A DNA stretch of 64,000 nucleotides from Streptomyces piniterrae. GTDB lineage: Bacteria > Actinomycetota > Actinomycetes > Streptomycetales > Streptomycetaceae. Shown here one piece after another: positions 17,146 through 26,335 of this stretch (position 1 is its first letter; every line of letters starts with the position of its first letter). Below the pieces are notes generated by a model. The model saw only the letters and a list, made by a program, of their open reading frames with translations. It searched no databases and had not been told where the DNA came from. Location of the stretch: the NCBI RefSeq assembly GCF_005048155.1, contig NZ_SUMB01000003.1, positions 682,001 through 746,000 on the forward strand, in the 5' to 3' direction. The translations under genes and the position numbers were made by a program.

Positions 17146-17873
17146 GCCGCGCCGTGGACCGGACCAGGGGAGAGCGGCCCCGGGCGGCCGCCCGTCCGCG
17201 GTCCTGGCGGCGCCGGCTGCCCCGCTGGTGGCCGCTGTCGCTGTGCGCGCTGCTCGGCGCGGCGGGCGGTGCGTCGTACGGGCTGCTGGCGCCGCCGCAG
17301 TACGCCGCGACCAGCTATGTCGTGGTGGTGCCCACCAAGTGGGGCGACCCGGCCACCGCGCTCGGCTTCGCGCAGGCCTACGGGCGGGTGGCGACCGACG
17401 GGGCGGTGCTCGCCGCCGCCCACCGCGTCTCCGGGCTGCCGCTGGACGCGCTGCGCGGCGGGGTGCGGGCGATGACCTCGCCGGACGCCCCGGTGATCGA
17501 GATCACCGGCACCGCCGGCACGCCGGGCACCTCGGCCCGGGTCGCCAACGCGGTGGCCGGCGCGCTGGCCGGTACCGGCAACGGGACGGCCGGCCGTACC
17601 GGGGCCGAGGTGCTGGTCTTCTCCCGGGCCACGGTCCCGTCCGCGCCGGTCTCGCCGTCCGTGCCGATCGCCACCGGGGTGGGCGGCTGTGCGGGCGGTC
17701 TGCTGGGCGGACTGCTGCTGCTCGTACGGCCCGGGGAGCGGCGCGGGACGCCAGGGGCAGCAGGGGCAGCGGCGGTCCCGGCCCCCGCGCAGGGCTCCGC
17801 TCCGCCGCCTCGGGGCGCCGACGGAGCGCTGCCGGGCGGGGCCCCGGAGACGGCCGAGGGGGCGGTGCGATGA
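17142..17873 (+). CDS. Wzz-like chain-length/capsule membrane protein without kinase domain
   Basis: The protein has 243 residues. A basic N-terminus precedes TM1 (about 28-48, WWPLSLCALLGAAGGASYGL). An extracytoplasmic domain starts with PPQYAATSYVVVVPTKWGDP, and TM2 lies near 180-202 (GVGGCAGGLLGGLLLLV). A Pro/Ala-rich cytoplasmic tail follows. This is the layout of Wzz/polysaccharide co-polymerases, but the extracytoplasmic domain is short and there is no Walker motif, so the tyrosine-kinase half is absent and no separate kinase is seen nearby. The GTG start overlaps the previous stop (GTGA). Confidence 0.72.
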   Translation: MSRAVDRTRGERPRAAARPRSWRRRLPRWWPLSLCALLGAAGGASYGLLAPPQYAATSYVVVVPTKWGDPATALGFAQAYGRVATDGAVLAAAHRVSGLPLDALRGGVRAMTSPDAPVIEITGTAGTPGTSARVANAVAGALAGTGNGTAGRTGAEVLVFSRATVPSAPVSPSVPIATGVGGCAGGLLGGLLLLVRPGERRGTPGAAGAAAVPAPAQGSAPPPRGADGALPGGAPETAEGAVR

Positions 17874-19150
17874 CGCCACGGCGGACGCCGCCGGACGCAC
17901 CGGGGACGGCGGGGGCGGCGGCTCCGGCGCCGCTGTCCCCCGGGGCGGTGTCCGCCGCGCCGGGCCCGGCGGGCCTCCCCGGCCGCCGGGAGCCGGCCGC
18001 CCCGCCGCCGGCGGAACTACCCGCGACGCTGTGCCGCGACCCTGAGGAGTTCGCCGCGCTGGCCACCGACTGGCGTGCCCTGCAACGGCGTTGCCGGGCC
18101 GCCACCCCCTTCCAGAGCCACGCCTGGCTGTACTCGTGGTGGCTGTCGTACGGCACGCCGGGGCGGCTGCGGATCGTCCTGGTGCGCCGCGCGGGCCGGC
18201 TCGTCGGGGCGGCGCCGCTGATGCTGACGTACCGTCCGCTGCCGGTGCTGGTGCCGCTCGGCGGCAGCATCACGGACTTCTCCGACGTGCTGCTCGACGA
18301 CTCCTGCGCCCAGCTCGCGGCCGGCGCGCTCGCCGAGGGGCTGCGCCGGGCGGCCCGCGGCGCCGTCGTCGACCTGCGCGAGGTCCGGCCCGGCGCCGCC
18401 GCCGAGCGGCTCTACGCGGCCTGGCCCGGCCCGCGCCGCACCCTCACCGACTCGGTCTGCCTGGAACTGCCCGGCGTGCCGATGCCGCAACTGCTGGCCC
18501 GGCTCACCGGCGCCCGCGCCCGCCGGGTCCGGGCCAAGCTGCGCAAACTCGACGCGCTGGGCATCGAGGAACACGCGGTCCCGGCCCACGAGGTGCCCGC
18601 CGCGGTGGCGAACATGCTGCGGCTGCACGGGCTCCAGTGGGCGGGCCGCGGGGTGACGCCGGAGCATCTGCGGCCGCGGTTCGCCGACCATCTGGTGCGC
18701 GCCACCCGGGAGATGGTCGCCGGCGGTGACGCGGTGCTGACCGAGTACCGGATGGCCGGCCGGGTGATGGCCGCCGACCTCATGCTGATGTCCACCGACC
18801 TGGCCGGCGGCTACCTCTTCGGCGCCGACCCCGAACTGCGCGCCAGGAAGGTGGACATCACCACCATGCTGATGCGCCACGACGCCCGCCATGTCGTCGA
18901 GACCCGCCGCGGCGCGCTCAGTCTGCTGCGCGGCACCGAGCCGTACAAGCGCCACTGGCGCCCGGTCGCGGTGGCCAATCAGCGGCTGCTGCTCTCCCGG
19001 CGGGCGGCCGCGCCCGCGCTGCGGCTGTACGCGGCGCAGGCGCACGGCCGCGCGCTGGCGGCCGGCCTGGCCAGGGAGCGGCTGACGTCGCTGCGCGGCG
19101 TACGGGCGCGGCTGAACGCCTGGCAGACGAGAGGCGCGAGCAGACGATGA
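17870..19150 (+). CDS. FemAB/BioF2-like GNAT-fold acyltransferase
   Basis: The protein has 426 residues. A Pro/Ala-rich leader of about 50 residues is followed by the domain: ATPFQSHAWLYSWWLSYGTP, IVLVRRAGRLVGAAPLML, ARRVRAKLRKLDALGI and ADLMLMSTDLAGGYLFGADP, ending at LLRGTEPYKRHWRP. The WxxxWW entry and the late YK-x-x-W motif fit the polysaccharide-associated BioF2/GNAT family (CelD/BcsL-like). It probably acylates or aminoacylates a sugar of the polymer. It is the eighth overlapping gene of the operon. Its last 172 bases are overlapped by the convergent GH26 gene. Confidence 0.8.
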   Translation: MTPRRTPPDAPGTAGAAAPAPLSPGAVSAAPGPAGLPGRREPAAPPPAELPATLCRDPEEFAALATDWRALQRRCRAATPFQSHAWLYSWWLSYGTPGRLRIVLVRRAGRLVGAAPLMLTYRPLPVLVPLGGSITDFSDVLLDDSCAQLAAGALAEGLRRAARGAVVDLREVRPGAAAERLYAAWPGPRRTLTDSVCLELPGVPMPQLLARLTGARARRVRAKLRKLDALGIEEHAVPAHEVPAAVANMLRLHGLQWAGRGVTPEHLRPRFADHLVRATREMVAGGDAVLTEYRMAGRVMAADLMLMSTDLAGGYLFGADPELRARKVDITTMLMRHDARHVVETRRGALSLLRGTEPYKRHWRPVAVANQRLLLSRRAAAPALRLYAAQAHGRALAAGLARERLTSLRGVRARLNAWQTRGASRR

Positions 19151-20310
19151 CGCTCCGGTGCGCGGACGGCGCGTCTCCCGGGCCCCGGCGGGTGGCAGTC
19201 GTCCCACCGGGCCCACGGCGGCGGCCACGGCGCGGCCTGCGACAGGTCGTGGAGCGCGGCGCGGAATTCCCGGGAGGACTCCGGATTCTCCTGGCACTGC
19301 CAGACACCGTGCGGGCAGTAGTCGGTGATCGTCTGGTAGAGCGGCTGGTGCACGGAGATCCACGTCAGCATGCGTCGCACGAATTCGGGATTGTCACCGT
19401 TGTCGAACAGTCCCCATTCCGGATACGAGATCTGCTTTCCGTGCACGGCCGCGAAATCCACCTGGTGTTGCAGCCCGTACGGCTGGTCGACCATTTCGTC
19501 GAAGGTCACGCCGGCCGGCCGGTCGTAGGTGTCCATCCCGATGATGTCCACAACCCGGTCGCCGGGGTAGCACTGGGTCCAGCCGATGGCGTCCTCGCCG
19601 CGACTGGGCGCGAAATCGAATTGGAATTCCTGCCCCGGAACCGAGCGCATCGCGGTGACGATGCGGTTCCAGTACTCCTGCCAGGCTTTCGGGTCGGGCC
19701 CGCAGCGGTGGGTGTAGGTGATCCCGTTCATTTCCCAGCCGAGGGTGATGACGGTGTCCGGGACGTCCATCTCCACCAGATTCCGGGCCAGCGTACGGAA
19801 ATGCCCGTCGAAACGGCCGGCCGCGCCCTCTTGCAGCAGCCCGCGCACCTCGGCGTCCGGAAGGTGCTCCTCGTTGCGCTCCAGCATCGGCACGTTCAGC
19901 ACGAACATCCGGTCCGGCGCGCCGTTCCGCCAGTGCGCCCACGGCCGGAGGAACTCCGGCCGGCCCTCGATGTTCGACCAGCGGTCGCCCGGCAGATAGG
20001 TGTGGCCGACCTGGATGTCGGTACCACCGAGCCAGCGCTCCATGCCGAACAGCCGCCGTACGCCCGCTTCGTCCGAGCCGAGAAAGGCGCCCAGGGGTAC
20101 CGGGGGCATCGGGGGACCAAGGGGCATACCGTCCTCACCGAAATTCCGCGCGTCCTCGGTAACGCCGTGCCCGGAAATCCCGGTCCGCGTAATAACGTCA
20201 CGGGCGAAGCCGTCACGGCCGGGCACGGCGACGAGACCGCAGGAGACGAGAAGGCAGAGGGTGACCGCCCCGAGAGTGGTGCCCGCCAGCCACCGGCTTC
20301 GCTGGGACAT
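18979..20310 (-). CDS. Glycoside hydrolase family 26-like lipoprotein with an extended tail
   Basis: The protein has 443 residues. A lipoprotein signal ends in LLVSC (about residue 24). The GH26-type barrel shows VITLGWEMNGITYTHRC, with a likely acid/base glutamate, and ISYPEWGLFDNG, with a likely nucleophile glutamate; MDTYDRPAG sits between them. GH26 enzymes cleave beta-mannan-type or related polymers, so this may trim the polymer made by the neighbouring operon. The fold seems to end near residue 356 (REFRAALHDL). The remaining 85 or so residues are Arg/Ala-rich, partly antisense to the acyltransferase gene, and look like read-through after loss of the original stop. The ATG at 20308-20310 has a perfect AAAGGAG. 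Confidence 0.75.
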   Translation of the reverse strand: MSQRSRWLAGTTLGAVTLCLLVSCGLVAVPGRDGFARDVITRTGISGHGVTEDARNFGEDGMPLGPPMPPVPLGAFLGSDEAGVRRLFGMERWLGGTDIQVGHTYLPGDRWSNIEGRPEFLRPWAHWRNGAPDRMFVLNVPMLERNEEHLPDAEVRGLLQEGAAGRFDGHFRTLARNLVEMDVPDTVITLGWEMNGITYTHRCGPDPKAWQEYWNRIVTAMRSVPGQEFQFDFAPSRGEDAIGWTQCYPGDRVVDIIGMDTYDRPAGVTFDEMVDQPYGLQHQVDFAAVHGKQISYPEWGLFDNGDNPEFVRRMLTWISVHQPLYQTITDYCPHGVWQCQENPESSREFRAALHDLSQAAPWPPPWARWDDCHPPGPGRRAVRAPERHRLLAPLVCQAFSRARTPRSDVSRSLARPAASARPCACAAYSRSAGAAARRESSSR

Positions 20311-20460
20311 AGTGACTCCTTTGGGGACGCCCGCTAGGGAGCGCGCTCATCCCATGACGGTAATCAGAGTTCCTCCATATGGGCCGCCCGAACGCCTTCT
20401 GATAGCCCATTGGCGAATTCCGTCCCCCACACGGTCCATCGAAGTGAAGGACTCCCGCAC

Positions 20461-21756
20461 ATGTCATCGTTCGACACCGATGTGCCCGTACTTCTGCTCC
20501 GGCTCGACCCCAACCCCTTTCACCACGGCACGCTGGGCGCGGTCAGATCGCTGGGCCGGGCGGGAATCGAAGTGCATGCCGTGGTCGAATCGGCGCGCGG
20601 CCCGGTCGGCCGGTCGCGCTATCTGCACCGGACGCATGAACTCCCCTCCGGGCCGATGACGCACACGCCTCTGCTGGCGCTGCTGCGGGATATCTCCGAA
20701 CGTATCGGCCGGCCCGCCGTGCTCATTCCCATGGACGACCGCGGCGCGATCGCCGCGGCCCGCCTCGCCGGCCCGCTGCTGGGCCGCTTCCTGCTCCCCG
20801 CCCAGCCTCCCGGCCTGCCCGAACGGGTCGCCGACAAGGCCGAACTCGCCCAGCTGTGCCGGGAGCTGGAGCTGCCGCACCCGGCGACCGCCCTGCCCGG
20901 CAGCGCACAGCAGGCCGCCGACGCGGCCGCCGGCCTCGGACTGCCGGTCGTCGCCAAGTGGAGCCGCCCCTGGCTGCTGACGGGGATGGCGGACTCCGGG
21001 CTGCGCAGCACCACGCTGGTGCGCACCCCGGACGACGCCCGCCGCCTCTACGAACTGACCGAACGCGCGGGCAGCGCCCTCCTCCTCCAGCGTCTGCTGC
21101 CCAGCGCCCCGGACACCGACTGGTTCTTCCACGGCTGCTTCACCCGCGGCGGCGGCTGTCTGATCGGCGGCACCGGCCGCAAGGAGCGCGCCTGGCCGCC
21201 GCGCACCGGGCAGACCGCCGTCGGCCGCTGGCTGCCCAACCCCGAGGTGGAGCGGGCCGCGCTGCGGCTGGCCCGGCACCTGGGCTACCGCGGCATCCTC
21301 GACCTCGACTTCCGGCGCGACGCGCACGGCCGCTACCACCTGCTCGACTTCAACCCCCGCCCCGGCGCGCAGTTCCGGCTGTTCACCGACCGGTCGGGGC
21401 TCGACGTGGTCCGCGCGCTGCACCTGGACCTGACGGGCCGTACGGTGCCCGCCCCGCGCGGCGTGCACGGGCGGCTGTTCCGCGCCGAGAACTACGCCCT
21501 GCTGTCGTCGGTGGCCACGGCCTTCACCCGCCGGCCGCGTGCAGTGACGGCCGGCCGACCGGCCGGCGCGCGTGGCGGGCGCCACGGGGTGGAGCGGGCC
21601 TGGTTCGCCGCCGACGACCCGCTGCCGTTCCTGTCCATGACCGGCTCATGGCTGCGCAGCGGCGCCCGCAAAAGCGCGCACCGTATGCGCGCCGGCGCGC
21701 CGCGCCTGGCCCGCCCGGTCCCCGCACGCCCCCTGGGCGCGCCCCAACAGCCCTGA
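20461..21756 (+). CDS. ATP-grasp domain protein (carboxylate-amine ligase type)
   Basis: The protein has 431 residues. The N-terminus resembles a Rossmann-like preATP-grasp domain (VLLLRLDPNPFHHGTLGAVR). The ATP-grasp core includes LPVVAKWSRPWLL with the nucleotide-binding lysine, LLLQRLLPSA, then YRGILDLDFRRDAHGRYHLL and DFNPRPGAQFRLF, where D and N are the metal ligands. The C-terminal 80 residues are basic and probably accessory. Such enzymes couple ATP to formation of an amide or similar bond. Next to a polysaccharide operon it may attach an amino acid to a sugar or make a precursor (inference). The ATG at 20461 follows GAAGGA. Confidence 0.82.
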   Translation: MSSFDTDVPVLLLRLDPNPFHHGTLGAVRSLGRAGIEVHAVVESARGPVGRSRYLHRTHELPSGPMTHTPLLALLRDISERIGRPAVLIPMDDRGAIAAARLAGPLLGRFLLPAQPPGLPERVADKAELAQLCRELELPHPATALPGSAQQAADAAAGLGLPVVAKWSRPWLLTGMADSGLRSTTLVRTPDDARRLYELTERAGSALLLQRLLPSAPDTDWFFHGCFTRGGGCLIGGTGRKERAWPPRTGQTAVGRWLPNPEVERAALRLARHLGYRGILDLDFRRDAHGRYHLLDFNPRPGAQFRLFTDRSGLDVVRALHLDLTGRTVPAPRGVHGRLFRAENYALLSSVATAFTRRPRAVTAGRPAGARGGRHGVERAWFAADDPLPFLSMTGSWLRSGARKSAHRMRAGAPRLARPVPARPLGAPQQP

Positions 21757-21818
21757 CCGCGGTGCTCCCCCGGTGGACCGCCGCACGACGAGCCCGATGA
21801 GAAAGAGCAGGAACTTCC

Positions 21819-23123
21819 ATGTACGACCTCGTGGTGGTGGGCGCCGGCCCCTACGGACTCTCGATCGCCGCGCACGCGGCCGCCGCCGGGCTGAGCCTGC
21901 GCGTCCTGGGCCGCCCGATGGCCTCGTGGCGCGACCACATGCCCGCCGGCATGTTCCTCAAGTCCGAGCCCTGGGCCTCCGACCTCTCCGACCCCGCCGG
22001 CGACAACACCCTCGCCGACTACTGCGCCGCCCACGGCCTGACCGCAAGCCACGGCGTCCCGCTGCCCATCGACGTCTTCACCGCGTACGGCCGGTGGTTC
22101 GGCGAGCGGACGGTGCCGCAGATCGAGGAGGTCACGGTCACCGCCGTGCGCCCGGACGCCGGCGCGTTCCGGGTCGAGACGGACACCGGCGAGAGCATCC
22201 CGGCCCGTACCGTGGCGCTCGCCGTCGGCGTGCTGCCGTTCGCCAACCGGCCCGAAACGCTCCACGGGCTGCCGGCCGAGCTCGCCTCGCACAGCAGCGA
22301 CCACCGCGAACTGGACCGCTTCGCCGGCCAGGACGTCACGGTCGTCGGCTCCGGGCAGGCCGCCCTGGAGACCGCGACGCTGCTGGCCGAACAGGGCGCC
22401 AGGGCCCGCGTCGTGGCCCGCGCCGGGCGGCTGCGCTGGAACAGCCCGCCGCAGCCGCTGGAGCGCGGCCGGCTCCGCGCGCTGCGCGACCCGCACTGCG
22501 GTCTGGGCACCGGCTGGCCGAGCTGGCTGTGGTCCGAGCTCCCCTGGGCGGTCCGCGGGCTGCCCGCCAGGACCCGGGCGCGGATCGCCGAGACGGCGCT
22601 GGGACCGGCCGGCGCCTGGTGGCTGCGGCCGCGCTTCGAACCCGCCGTACCCATCCTCTTCGAACACCGCATCAGGACGGCGTTCCCGCACGGCGACGGG
22701 GTCAGGCTGGAACTCACCCATAAGGATGGCCGCACGACGGCCCTCGACACCCGGCACGTGGTGGCGGCGACCGGTTTCACCCCCGACCTCGGCCGCCTGC
22801 GGCTGCTCGACCCCCGGGTCCGCGGCACGCTGCGGACGGTCGGCGGCAGCCGGGCCCCCGAACTGAGCCCCGGCTTCGAGTCGTCCTGGCCCGGCCTGTT
22901 CTTCGCGGGACTGCTGACCGCGCCGTCGTTCGGCCCGTCCATGCGCTTCGTCTACGGCGCCGCCTTCACCGCGGCGCAGCTGATGCGCGGGGTCCGCCGC
23001 CGGCTGGACGACCGGCACGGCGATCGTCCAGCCGTCGGCGTCCCCCGCCCGACGGCGGCCGGCACCCGGGCGACCAGGCGCGAGCCGGCCGGGATCGCGC
23101 CCACCCGAAGAGCCGCCCGCTAG
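21819..23123 (+). CDS. FAD-dependent oxidoreductase, flavin monooxygenase-like
   Basis: The protein has 434 residues. LVVVGAGPYGLSIAAHA is the FAD-binding GxGxxG. VTVVGSGQAALETATLLAEQ is a second dinucleotide motif for NAD(P)H. HVVAATGFTPDL is the ATG-containing motif late in the fold. These three together fit the FMO/lysine-N-monooxygenase superfamily. The C-terminal 40 residues are Arg/Pro/Ala-rich. It lies 62 bases after the ATP-grasp gene on the same strand, so the two probably form a small operon. A combined role such as modifying an amino or aldehyde group on a polymer substituent is speculation. Confidence 0.82.
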   Translation: MYDLVVVGAGPYGLSIAAHAAAAGLSLRVLGRPMASWRDHMPAGMFLKSEPWASDLSDPAGDNTLADYCAAHGLTASHGVPLPIDVFTAYGRWFGERTVPQIEEVTVTAVRPDAGAFRVETDTGESIPARTVALAVGVLPFANRPETLHGLPAELASHSSDHRELDRFAGQDVTVVGSGQAALETATLLAEQGARARVVARAGRLRWNSPPQPLERGRLRALRDPHCGLGTGWPSWLWSELPWAVRGLPARTRARIAETALGPAGAWWLRPRFEPAVPILFEHRIRTAFPHGDGVRLELTHKDGRTTALDTRHVVAATGFTPDLGRLRLLDPRVRGTLRTVGGSRAPELSPGFESSWPGLFFAGLLTAPSFGPSMRFVYGAAFTAAQLMRGVRRRLDDRHGDRPAVGVPRPTAAGTRATRREPAGIAPTRRAAR

Positions 23124-23157
23124 GACGCACGGCGGAACAGGGCCCCGCGCACACCGA

Positions 23158-23189
23158 AGGGGCCGCCCGGAACTCCCCGGACGGCCCCT
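23158..23189 (+). terminator. Stem-loop terminator after the FAD oxidoreductase gene
   Basis: AGGGGCCGCCCGG pairs with CCGGACGGCCCCT (one mismatch) around a short loop, 35 bases after the stop of the oxidoreductase gene. It lies between convergent genes and may serve both. Confidence 0.7.
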
Positions 23190-23238
23190 CAACCTCTGGG
23201 CCCTGCGGCCCCGTTGGCCGACCCTTCGGCGCGGTCCC

Positions 23239-23697
23239 TCACTGACACCGGTCCACGGCCGCGATCGTGCGGGCCGCCTCGCCGAGCGCCGCGCGCAGTA
23301 CGGCCGGGTCGGTGGCGGCGGCGTACGCGCCCTCCGGGGGCACCAGCCATCCGGTGCCCATGACCGGCGGCTCGATCACCGTCACCGCCTCCTCGGGGTC
23401 CTCCTCACCGTCACCGTCGTACGCCGTGCCCAGCGTCAGCCCGCGCCCGTAGGTCTCGGTGCAGGCGCTGCCCGGCACATCCCATCCGGCGGCGGTGCCC
23501 GGCGGCACCAGGAATCCGAGGGTGTGGCAGGCACCGTCGTGCAGGACGGGGCCGACGCCGTCCCGCAGCCGGAGGATGTCGACGGCCTCCAGCCCCTGCC
23601 GGGCGGGCACCGTGACGAGGTCGCACGGGGGCGCGGGCTCCGGCGGCACGCCGTGGTCGGATCCGTTGACGCTCCTGCTCACGCCGGTCTCCCGCAC
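23239..23697 (-). CDS. Hypothetical acidic protein divergent from an HTH regulator
   Basis: The protein has 152 residues and no recognised family. The start is a GTG at 23695-23697, fixed by a strong GGAGGAGGGG site about six bases upstream; a longer frame continues upstream without a start site of similar quality. Visible features are four cysteines (PPCDLV, GACHTLG, GSACTETYG and VDRCQ at the C-terminus), a Gly/Pro-rich middle (LGFLVPPGTAAGWDVPG), and a second VPP motif (GTGWLVPPEGAYAAATDP). No signal peptide or membrane helix is seen. The divergent position suggests co-function with the regulator starting at 23955, as in many streptomycete pairs of a small protein with an HTH protein. Confidence 0.7.
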   Translation of the reverse strand: MRETGVSRSVNGSDHGVPPEPAPPCDLVTVPARQGLEAVDILRLRDGVGPVLHDGACHTLGFLVPPGTAAGWDVPGSACTETYGRGLTLGTAYDGDGEEDPEEAVTVIEPPVMGTGWLVPPEGAYAAATDPAVLRAALGEAARTIAAVDRCQ

Positions 23698-23954
23698 GGA
23701 AAACCCCTCCTCCTGTGCACGCGCCGCACCCTTACACCCTGTGTAACGGCTCGGCACGTCAACAGCTACGGCGGCGTAACGCTGCAAAGGATGGCACTTC
23801 ATGGCGGATCGCGGGTGAGATATCCCGTTTGTAGCCAAACTCCCACTGGTGCGGCCGTCCCAGCCGGTACGGTCGTCCCGCCGCACCGCCAGAACGCCAG
23901 GGGGTGCGATATCGCCACGAAGATGGCACGGAGAGGGCACGGAGAGGGTCCGCC

Positions 23955-25418
23955 ATGGCGTCGCCACCAGCAAAATCAGCGTCGTCCCACACCGTACCCG
24001 CCCGCCCGAACACCGCTTTCCGACAGCTGCGCGGCCGGCTGTCCCCGGGCGAGTTCGCGGCGGCGGTCCGACGGTCCGCCCGTGAGATCGGCGAGCAGGT
24101 CTCGTGCGACGCCCGCTATGTGGGCCGCGTCGAGTCCGGGGAGATCCGCTGCCCGAACTACGCCTACGAGCGAGTGTTCCGGCATATGTTCCCCGGGCTC
24201 ACGCTGCCGGACATGGGTTTCGCACCACGCGAGACGGTACGCGGACGGGGGGCGCGTACGGCGGCGGTCAGCGCCGCGCCCCTGGCAACCGACCACGACC
24301 ACCGCGATACCCGTATCCAGACCTGCGAGGAGAGCGACGTGCTGCGTCGCGCGTTCATCACCGGCGGCCCGGCAGCCGCCCTGGGCATCGCCGCCCTGCA
24401 CCCACTGGAGTCCGCCGCTGCCGCCGCCGCTGCCGTCTCCATTCCCGCCCCCCGCACACCGGCCGGCGGCCGGGCCGGCGCGGCCGAGGCCACCGCCGTC
24501 GAGGAAGCCGTCCGCCGCATCCGGCTGCTGGACGACCGGCACGGCGCCGAGGGCATCTACCGCCGCGCCACCCAGCCGCTGCGGGCCGCCTACGACATGC
24601 TCGACGCCAACATCCAGCACCGCACGGTCTCCGACCGGCTGCACTCCGGTGCGGGCGAACTCGCCATCACCGTCGGCTGGTTGGCGCACGACTCGGGCCG
24701 CCACGGCGACGCCCGCTCGCACTACGCCGAGGCGCTGGCCACCGCCCGGGTCTGCGGCGACGCCGCCCTGGAGGCGCACGCCTTCTGCAACACGGCCTTC
24801 CTGGCCCGCGACGCCGGCCGCCCGCGCGAGGCGGTACGCGCCGCCCAGGCCGCGCAGCAGGCCGCCAAGCATCTCGCCTCGCCGCGGCTGCTGTCGCTGC
24901 TGGCGCTGCGCGAGGCGGGCGGCTGGGCGGGCCTGGCGGACCGTACGGGCTGCGAACAGGCGCTGGCACGGGCCCAGCGGCTGTTCGCGGGCGGCCCCGG
25001 CGACAACGATCCGGAGTGGATGTCGTTCTACGGCGAGGCCGAACTGGAGGGCCTGGAGGCGCAGTGCTGGTCGGCCCTGGGCGAGCGGGCCCGCGCGGTG
25101 GAGCACGCACGCCGGGCGGTGGCCCTGCAGGATCCTCACTTCACCCGCAATATCGCCCTGTTCACCGCGGAGCTCGCCGCCAACCTCGCCGAGAGCGGCG
25201 CCCCCGAGGAGGCCGCGGCGGCCGGCGCCCGCACCCTGGCACTGCTGGAACAGGTCCACTCGGCCCGCATCCGCACCATGCTCGACGACACGGCCGGCAT
25301 CCTGCGCCCGCACCGCGCCCACCGCATGGTCGCCGAGTTCCTGGACCGGCACACGGCGTCCGCGCTGGCGGCCGGAGCCCGGGACGGCGCGCAGGTGACG
25401 GAGCGCCAGCCGGTCTAG
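23955..25418 (+). CDS. HTH (XRE-like) regulator with TPR-like C-terminal domain, NsdA-like layout
   Basis: The protein has 487 residues. The N-terminal HTH covers about residues 18-70 (LSPGEFAAAVRRSAREIGEQ, then DARYVGRVESGEIRCPN). A short hydrophobic RRAFITGGPAAALGIAAL stretch follows near 135-150. The C-terminal 300 residues are helical repeats (for example GRHGDARSHYAEALATARVC and GERARAVEHARRAVALQD) typical of TPR arrays that sense peptides or proteins. This layout is shared by streptomycete developmental regulators of the NsdA type. The ATG at 23955 has GGAGAGGG upstream; an upstream in-frame ATG at 23904 is less favoured. Confidence 0.75.
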   Translation: MASPPAKSASSHTVPARPNTAFRQLRGRLSPGEFAAAVRRSAREIGEQVSCDARYVGRVESGEIRCPNYAYERVFRHMFPGLTLPDMGFAPRETVRGRGARTAAVSAAPLATDHDHRDTRIQTCEESDVLRRAFITGGPAAALGIAALHPLESAAAAAAAVSIPAPRTPAGGRAGAAEATAVEEAVRRIRLLDDRHGAEGIYRRATQPLRAAYDMLDANIQHRTVSDRLHSGAGELAITVGWLAHDSGRHGDARSHYAEALATARVCGDAALEAHAFCNTAFLARDAGRPREAVRAAQAAQQAAKHLASPRLLSLLALREAGGWAGLADRTGCEQALARAQRLFAGGPGDNDPEWMSFYGEAELEGLEAQCWSALGERARAVEHARRAVALQDPHFTRNIALFTAELAANLAESGAPEEAAAAGARTLALLEQVHSARIRTMLDDTAGILRPHRAHRMVAEFLDRHTASALAAGARDGAQVTERQPV

Positions 25419-25465
25419 GCAGCCGCTGGCCCGCTCGGCCGGGCGCCCGTCAGCCGAGGTGGCCG

Positions 25466-26059
25466 TCAGCCGAGGTGGCCGGTGTCGTTCCAGCGCTCGA
25501 TCGCCGGCTCGCCGTAGGCCCAGCCGAGCACCGACAGGGACGTCGGATCCAGCCGGATGCGGGACCCGAAGGAGATGTCCAGGCCCAGCCAGCGGGCGCC
25601 CAGGGTGCGCAGGATGTGGCCGTGCGCGAAGACCAGCACATCGCGGTCGGCCGAGCGCGCCCAGTCCACGACCTCGTCGGCCCGCGCGGAGACCTCGGCG
25701 AGCGTCTCCCCCTCCGGGACGCCGTCGCGCCACAGGAGCCAGTCCGGGCGTATCGCCTTGATCTCGGCCGGGGTGAGGCCCTCGTACGCGCCGTAGTCGA
25801 CCTCCATCAGCGCGTCCCACTCCTGCGCCCGGTCGCCGAAACCGGCCAGTTCGCAGGTCTCCTTCGCGCGGACCAGGGGGCTGGTGCGGATCTCGACGCC
25901 GGGCAGGGCGTTCCAGGGGGTGCGGTGCAGCCGCTCGCCCAGCAGCTTGGCGCCGCGCCGGCCCTCGTCCAGCAGCGGGATGTCGGTCCGCCCGGTGTGC
26001 TTGCCGGAAAGGGACCACTCCGTCTGCCCGTGCCTGGCCAGGAGAATGCGCGCTGCCAT
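25466..26059 (-). CDS. Histidine phosphatase (phosphoglycerate mutase-like)
   Basis: The protein has 197 residues. [20 protein letters not shown] carries the RHG catalytic histidine and the substrate arginines. [17 protein letters not shown] and [14 protein letters not shown] are the usual mid motifs, and [19 protein letters not shown] holds the second catalytic histidine. Small stand-alone members act on sugar phosphates or other phosphomonoesters; the substrate is not predictable here. The ATG at 26057-26059 begins directly before the beta strand. The extreme 3' end and the following bases form a 16-base direct duplication (25449-25464 and 25465-25480). Confidence 0.88.
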   Translation of the reverse strand: MAARILLARHGQTEWSLSGKHTGRTDIPLLDEGRRGAKLLGERLHRTPWNALPGVEIRTSPLVRAKETCELAGFGDRAQEWDALMEVDYGAYEGLTPAEIKAIRPDWLLWRDGVPEGETLAEVSARADEVVDWARSADRDVLVFAHGHILRTLGARWLGLDISFGSRIRLDPTSLSVLGWAYGEPAIERWNDTGHLG

Positions 26060-26335
26060 GGGTCGTACCTCTCGCCGATTCCTCGGCTTCTCGTTGCTCG
26101 AAGCGGACGGTGGCCGCGGGACGTGACGCCCGCGCGGCCCGCGGGACCTCCCATCATCACCCATGGGTCGGTTTTGTCCTGGGGCGGGGCGGAGGCGGGA
26201 CCCCGGGCCGCCCCCGGACGCTCGCGGCGCTCCCCCTGCCGCCCCCGCCCCACCCCACCCGATCCGGCCCCGCACCGGTCCTGAACCAGCCCCCCGCGGC
26301 CCCCGAACGCGCCCTTTCGCGGGGGAGCGCCCCGC

